From Robiginitomaculum sp. (GTDB lineage: Bacteria; Pseudomonadota; Alphaproteobacteria; Caulobacterales; Maricaulaceae): a DNA stretch of 9,260 bases. Positions 6,420 through 9,260 of this stretch are shown in pieces (positions within the stretch are counted from its first letter, which is position 1; each line of letters begins with the position of its first letter). The DNA is taken from the NCBI GenBank assembly GCA_026993275.1, contig JALWUB010000034.1, positions 1 to 9,260 on the forward strand. The letters run 5' to 3'. The translations under genes and the position numbers were made by a program. The notes beneath the pieces are model-generated. The model did not search any database, was not told where the DNA came from, and saw nothing but the letters and a program-made list of their open reading frames with translations.

Positions 6420-6515
6420 CTAAAGAGTCTTGGCGGGTTTGGCAGAAAGCCCAATCTGCGGCGCAAACGCTCCTCGAATAGGGGCAGGCCTGTCCTTCGT
6501 CGCCTTTGCTGGCAT
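6420..6515 (-). CDS. Possible 31-residue micro-ORF inside the inverted-repeat element
   Basis: On the minus strand an ATG at 6515 is preceded by AGGAAAGGG, 4 nt upstream, a good ribosome binding site. The frame reads 31 residues (MPAKATKDRPAP near the start, ending SAKPAKTL) to a TAG at 6422-6420. It is rich in Lys, Ala and Pro, and no family is recognised. It lies wholly within the 222-bp element, so it may be a chance frame, a leftover of a lost transposase gene, or a small peptide carried by the repeat. It is kept at low confidence because of the ribosome binding site alone. Confidence 0.15.
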   Translation of the reverse strand: MPAKATKDRPAPIRGAFAPQIGLSAKPAKTL

Positions 6516-6550
6516 CTTGCCCTTTCCTGTCAAACAGAATTGCATGAGAT

Positions 6551-6568
6551 TAATGGGCCCTGACCCTA
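6551..6568 (-). repeat. Right terminal inverted repeat
   Basis: Read on the minus strand this is TAGGGTCAGGGCCCATTA, identical to the left end except for one G in place of A. That change breaks one pair of the internal hairpin (G-C now faces the loop side as GGGCC/GACCC). Confidence 0.75.
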
Positions 6569-6572
6569 GGAA

Positions 6573-7457
6573 TCAGGCGCGCTCTTCCCTGGCCTCTTCG
6601 GCAATATCCAGCAAATATTTGCCATAGTCGGAATTCTCGATTCCCTTGGCGCAGTCTGCCAGTTGGCTGGCAGTGATGAACCCCATATGAAAAGCGGTTT
6701 CTTCAGGAGAGCCGATGCGTGCGCCCTGTCGATTTTGCAATGTCCTGATAAATTCGCCAGCCATCGAAAGGGAATCCGGCGTCCCCGTGTCAAGCCAGGC
6801 AAAGCCACGCCCGATGGTTTCCACGTTGAGTGCGCCCTCTTCCAAGTAGCGCTTGTTCAGGTCTGTAATTTCGAGCTCACCTCGTAACGACGGTTTCAGC
6901 TGTGCCGCATAACGGGGCGCTTGGCCATCATAGAAATAAAGCCCCGTCACAGCCCAGTTTGAGCGCGGCTGTGCCGGTTTTTCTTCCAGCGTCTGTGCAT
7001 GGCCGTCAGAATCAAAACTGATCACCCCATAGCGCTCCGGATCATGGACCTTATGGGCGAAGACCGTAGCACCAGATTTCCTGGCAGCGGCCCGCTGCAC
7101 CATAGCCTGCAAACCATGACCGTAAAATATGTTGTCTCCGAGGATCAGCGCCGATGGCTGGCCATCTATAAACGCCGCCCCCAGTGTATAGGCTTGAGCG
7201 AGCCCGCCCGGTTCGGGCTGTTCCAGATAGCTGAGCGAGAGACCCCATTTTTGGCCATCACCAAGCAATTTCTGAAAATGCGGCAAATCCTGAGGCGTCG
7301 ATATGATCAAGATGTCCTGGATTCCAGCCAGCATCAGTGTGCTCAGCGGGTAATAGATCATCGGCTTGTCATAAACCGGCAGCAATTGCTTGGACATGAC
7401 AATGGTCATGGGGTGCAGGCGTGTCCCTGCCCCACCAGCGAGAATGATGCCTTTCAT
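6573..7457 (-). CDS. rmlA: Glucose-1-phosphate thymidylyltransferase
   Basis: A 294-residue nucleotidyltransferase that makes dTDP-glucose from dTTP and glucose-1-phosphate, the committed first step of dTDP-L-rhamnose synthesis (synonym rfbA). The N-terminal pyrophosphorylase motif is [11 protein letters not shown] (6-16) with Lys23 shortly after. LGDNIFYG holds the metal ligand Asp108; EEKP (158-161), ELEITDLN (194-201) and [10 protein letters not shown] (221-230) complete the family pattern. Length is normal. The ATG has GGGGTGG 8 nt upstream. It starts 62 nt after the recF stop on the same strand and converges on rmlC, so the two rhamnose genes are on opposite strands and probably separately transcribed. 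No clear promoter is seen in the 62-nt gap, so read-through from dnaN-recF or a weak local promoter is possible. Confidence 0.95.
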   Translation of the reverse strand: MKGIILAGGAGTRLHPMTIVMSKQLLPVYDKPMIYYPLSTLMLAGIQDILIISTPQDLPHFQKLLGDGQKWGLSLSYLEQPEPGGLAQAYTLGAAFIDGQPSALILGDNIFYGHGLQAMVQRAAARKSGATVFAHKVHDPERYGVISFDSDGHAQTLEEKPAQPRSNWAVTGLYFYDGQAPRYAAQLKPSLRGELEITDLNKRYLEEGALNVETIGRGFAWLDTGTPDSLSMAGEFIRTLQNRQGARIGSPEETAFHMGFITASQLADCAKGIENSDYGKYLLDIAEEAREERA

Positions 7458-7519
7458 GGATCAGGCCACCCCTGAAATTTACGCAAAAAACAATGTGTCA
7501 CCTATGACAGATAGCACGC

Positions 7520-8644
7520 TTAGCGTCCAGTGACGGCCAGCGCCGCACCCTCTGCGATCTCGAAAACCTGCGCATCGGCGCCAAAGGCCTCGAACAGGCC
7601 GCGGTCGGTGCCGGTCAGCCAGGCCTGCCCCGCCATGGCGCACACCTCGGCGGCCAGCGCCGCACGGCGGTCCGGGTCCAGATGCGCGCACGCCTCGTCG
7701 AGCAGCAAAAGCGGCGCCGGGGTGTTGGTGCGCGCGGCCACGGCGCGGGCATGGGCGAGCGTGAGGCCGATGAGCAGCGCCTTTTGCTCGCCGGTGGAGC
7801 ACAGGGCCGCCGGCATGTCCTTGGCGCGCCAGACCACCTGCAGATCGGCCCGGTGCGGGCCGCACAAGGCGCGCCCGGCCCTGGCATCACGCCTCCGCGC
7901 CGCCTTGAAAATCTCCGCCAGGGCCTGGGTGCAGGCGCCATGGGACGGCGAAGGCGCATCCTCGTACAGCGCCTCAAGACTGAGCACGGCCTGCGGAAAT
8001 TGGCTGTCGCTGCGCGCATCGATCTCTGATTGCAGGCGCTCCAGCGTATCGGCGCGTGCCGCCATCATGGCGGCGCCCGCTTCGGCCATGTGCTGCTCGC
8101 AGGATGCCAGCCAGGCCGGGTCCGCCCCGCCCTCCTCCAGCAGCTTCTGGCGCTCGCGCATGGCCCGCTCGTAAGCGGCGGCGGCGCGGCCATGGCCGGG
8201 ATGCAGGCTCAGAACCAGCCGGTCGAAAAACCGCAAACGGGCGCTGCGCGGCCCGGCAAAGAGGCGGTCCTGTGCTGGCGTCAGCCAGACCAGGCGCAAG
8301 ATTTCGGCCAGGGCCCCGGCCCGGGCGCTCTGGCCATCAATGCGCACCCGCCTTGTGCGCTTTTGCGCATCCAGGCCGGTCCCCAGGGCAAAGCGCTCGC
8401 CCGCCTCATTGACCAGGACCGCATGCACGGCCCAGGCGCCGTCTGCGCAGCCATGGCGCACCGGCGCCTCCAGCGCGGCGCGGCGCAGGCCGCGCCCCGG
8501 CGCCAGATAGGAAATCGCTTCCAGGATATTGGTCTTGCCGGCGCCATTGGCGCCAAACAGCACCACGGGGCGCGGGTCAAGCTCCAGGTCAAGCGCTTCA
8601 TAGGAGCGGAAATTGTGCAGCCGCAGGGTGGTGAGCGCGCTCAC
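7520..8644 (-). CDS. recF: DNA replication and repair protein RecF
   Basis: A 374-residue SMC-like ATPase that, with RecO and RecR, loads RecA at gapped DNA and stalled forks. The N-terminus LRLHNFRSYEALDLEL is diagnostic, with Walker A GANGAGKT (31-38), followed by the helical mid-region, the signature STGEQKALLIGL (283-294), Walker B LLLLDE (312-317) and the D-loop HLD (321-323). Length is normal. The start is a GTG at 8644 whose GTGA overlaps the dnaN stop, giving translational coupling and supporting this start. The dnaN-recF order is the ancestral arrangement. GC content is visibly higher than in the polysaccharide genes next to it. What follows recF here is rmlA, not gyrB as in many relatives. 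Confidence 0.95.
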   Translation of the reverse strand: MSALTTLRLHNFRSYEALDLELDPRPVVLFGANGAGKTNILEAISYLAPGRGLRRAALEAPVRHGCADGAWAVHAVLVNEAGERFALGTGLDAQKRTRRVRIDGQSARAGALAEILRLVWLTPAQDRLFAGPRSARLRFFDRLVLSLHPGHGRAAAAYERAMRERQKLLEEGGADPAWLASCEQHMAEAGAAMMAARADTLERLQSEIDARSDSQFPQAVLSLEALYEDAPSPSHGACTQALAEIFKAARRRDARAGRALCGPHRADLQVVWRAKDMPAALCSTGEQKALLIGLTLAHARAVAARTNTPAPLLLLDEACAHLDPDRRAALAAEVCAMAGQAWLTGTDRGLFEAFGADAQVFEIAEGAALAVTGR

Positions 8645-9260
8645 ACCCGCAGCGGCATCAACACATAGAGCGCGCCGGTTTCGGCATCATCCTCCACCAG
8701 GGAGGGCGCAGACGCATCCGCAAAGCGGAACACCGCTTCATCGGTTTCGATCTGCCCCAGAATGTCGAGCAGATAGCGCGCATTGAACCCGATCTCCAGC
8801 GGCTCGTCGCCATATTCGACCGTGATTTCCTCGACCGCCTTGCCGGATTCGGGATTGTTGACGGTCAGGGTCAGCGTGTCGGCTTCCAGCGTCATTTTGA
8901 CGGAGCGGGACTTTTCAGCCGATATCGTCGACACACGGTCCACCGCAGCGGCAAACACATCCTTGCCCACTTTCAAGGTCGCACTATTGCTGCGCGGAAT
9001 CACCCGCTCGTATTCGGGAAAAGAGCCGTCAATGAGCTTGGAGGTCAGAACGGCCGGGCCAATGCTGAAACGGATCTTGGTGTCCGAGGCCGCAATCTGC
9101 ACATCCTCGTCAAGCCCGTCCAGCAAGCGCCGGACTTCCTGCACCGTCTTGCGCGGCACAATGATGCCGCTCATCCCGGCTGCGCCTTCGGGCAGGTCTA
9201 TCTCGGCCAGTGCCAGCCGGTGGCCGTCTGTGGCCACCGCCCGCAACCGCGCCTCTTCGC
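8641..9260 (-). CDS. dnaN: DNA polymerase III beta sliding clamp, C-terminal part
   Basis: The frame is open to the right edge of the window, so only about 205 C-terminal residues of the usual roughly 370 are present; the start lies outside. RAVATDGHRLA is the conserved clamp motif at the end of domain 2's first half, IPRSNSATLKV and EIGFNARYLLDIL lie in the third-domain region, and the C-terminus VLMPLRV matches the typical MPMRL ending that lines the partner-binding pocket. The clamp encircles DNA and tethers DNA polymerase III and repair enzymes. The TTG at 9246 could be read as a start, but the conserved reading continues upstream (EEAR), so it is internal. Its TGA overlaps the recF GTG. 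Confidence 0.96.
   Translation of the reverse strand, partial: EEARLRAVATDGHRLALAEIDLPEGAAGMSGIIVPRKTVQEVRRLLDGLDEDVQIAASDTKIRFSIGPAVLTSKLIDGSFPEYERVIPRSNSATLKVGKDVFAAAVDRVSTISAEKSRSVKMTLEADTLTLTVNNPESGKAVEEITVEYGDEPLEIGFNARYLLDILGQIETDEAVFRFADASAPSLVEDDAETGALYVLMPLRV

Larger units (their letters stand above)
6347..6568. mobile_element. 222-bp MITE-like or REP/BIME-like inverted-repeat element
   Basis: The element is bounded by 18-bp terminal inverted repeats that match at 17 of 18 positions (TAGGGTCAGGACCCATTA on the left; the right end differs by one base). Beyond these, TGCATTTT on the left and TGCAATTC read inward from the right are a weak continuation. Each end is a hairpin on its own: GGGTC-AG-GACCC on the left, GGGCC-CT-GACCC on the right. 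No target duplication is visible. Hairpin ends without duplication fit elements moved by Y1 (HUH, RAYT/IS200-like) transposases; from memory, GGGTCAGGACCC-type motifs occur beside such genes, but I could not check this. The interior encodes no transposase. It fills the convergent gap between rmlC and rmlA, giving rmlC its stop and ending 4 nt from the rmlA stop. Confidence 0.6.

Noticed and set aside
6383..6481. 32-codon plus-strand frame inside the 222-bp element
   Set aside because: No ribosome binding site, no family resemblance, and it overlaps a better-supported minus-strand micro-ORF that is itself doubtful.
6430..6627. 65-codon plus-strand frame from the element into the rmlA 3' end
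   Set aside because: It uses a TTG start, crosses the right repeat and runs antisense into rmlA. The sequence looks like read-through of the repeat, not a gene.
8030..8668. Plus-strand frame of 212 codons opposite recF
   Set aside because: Antisense shadow in very GC-rich DNA; no motif and no ribosome binding site of note.
9244..9246. TTG as the start of dnaN
   Set aside because: Conserved clamp sequence continues upstream of it to the window edge, so the gene is cut by the window rather than short.

Overview
The window looks like chromosomal DNA from a GC-rich alphaproteobacterium. A marine stalked or budding type (Caulobacterales/Maricaulales-like) is my guess from the protein flavour and the dnaN-recF pairing; no rRNA or other phylogenetic marker confirms it. 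There is no tRNA, rRNA, CRISPR array or phage module. Nearly all of the window is accounted for by ten genes and two clipped or tiny ones.

Left block (1-2968), GC-rich. On the minus strand a glpQ-type periplasmic glycerophosphodiester phosphodiesterase is followed by a coniferyl-aldehyde-type aldehyde dehydrogenase, then by the first codons of a gene that leaves the window. A 13-bp palindrome that looks like a TetR-family operator lies in the 33-nt gap before the dehydrogenase. A small cupin gene is transcribed divergently from glpQ, with a second palindrome in the shared 77-nt gap.

Middle block (2969-7457), visibly lower in GC. A very AT-rich leader (about 27% GC over 3121-3240 by hand count) precedes a tight plus-strand operon: galE, a Wzm-like ABC permease, a Wzt-like ABC ATPase and rmlC. 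This is a surface-polysaccharide module. GalE supplies UDP-galactose or a related sugar, RmlC (with RmlA) works toward dTDP-L-rhamnose, and Wzm/Wzt would export a finished lipid-linked glycan across the inner membrane. rmlA lies on the opposite strand, converging on rmlC; rmlB, rmlD and glycosyltransferases are not in the window.

The gap between rmlC and rmlA is filled almost exactly by a 222-bp element (6347-6568) with 18-bp inverted ends (17/18 identical). Each end is itself a small hairpin. It resembles a MITE, or a REP/BIME-type element mobilised by a Y1 (RAYT-like) transposase. Its left end supplies the rmlC stop codon. This is the most unusual object here.

Right block (7520-9260), high GC. 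recF and the C-terminal part of dnaN are on the minus strand with a GTGA overlap, the classic replication/repair pair. I see no convincing wholly new multi-gene system. The points worth a second look are the 222-bp element, the AT-rich galE leader and the dehydrogenase operator.
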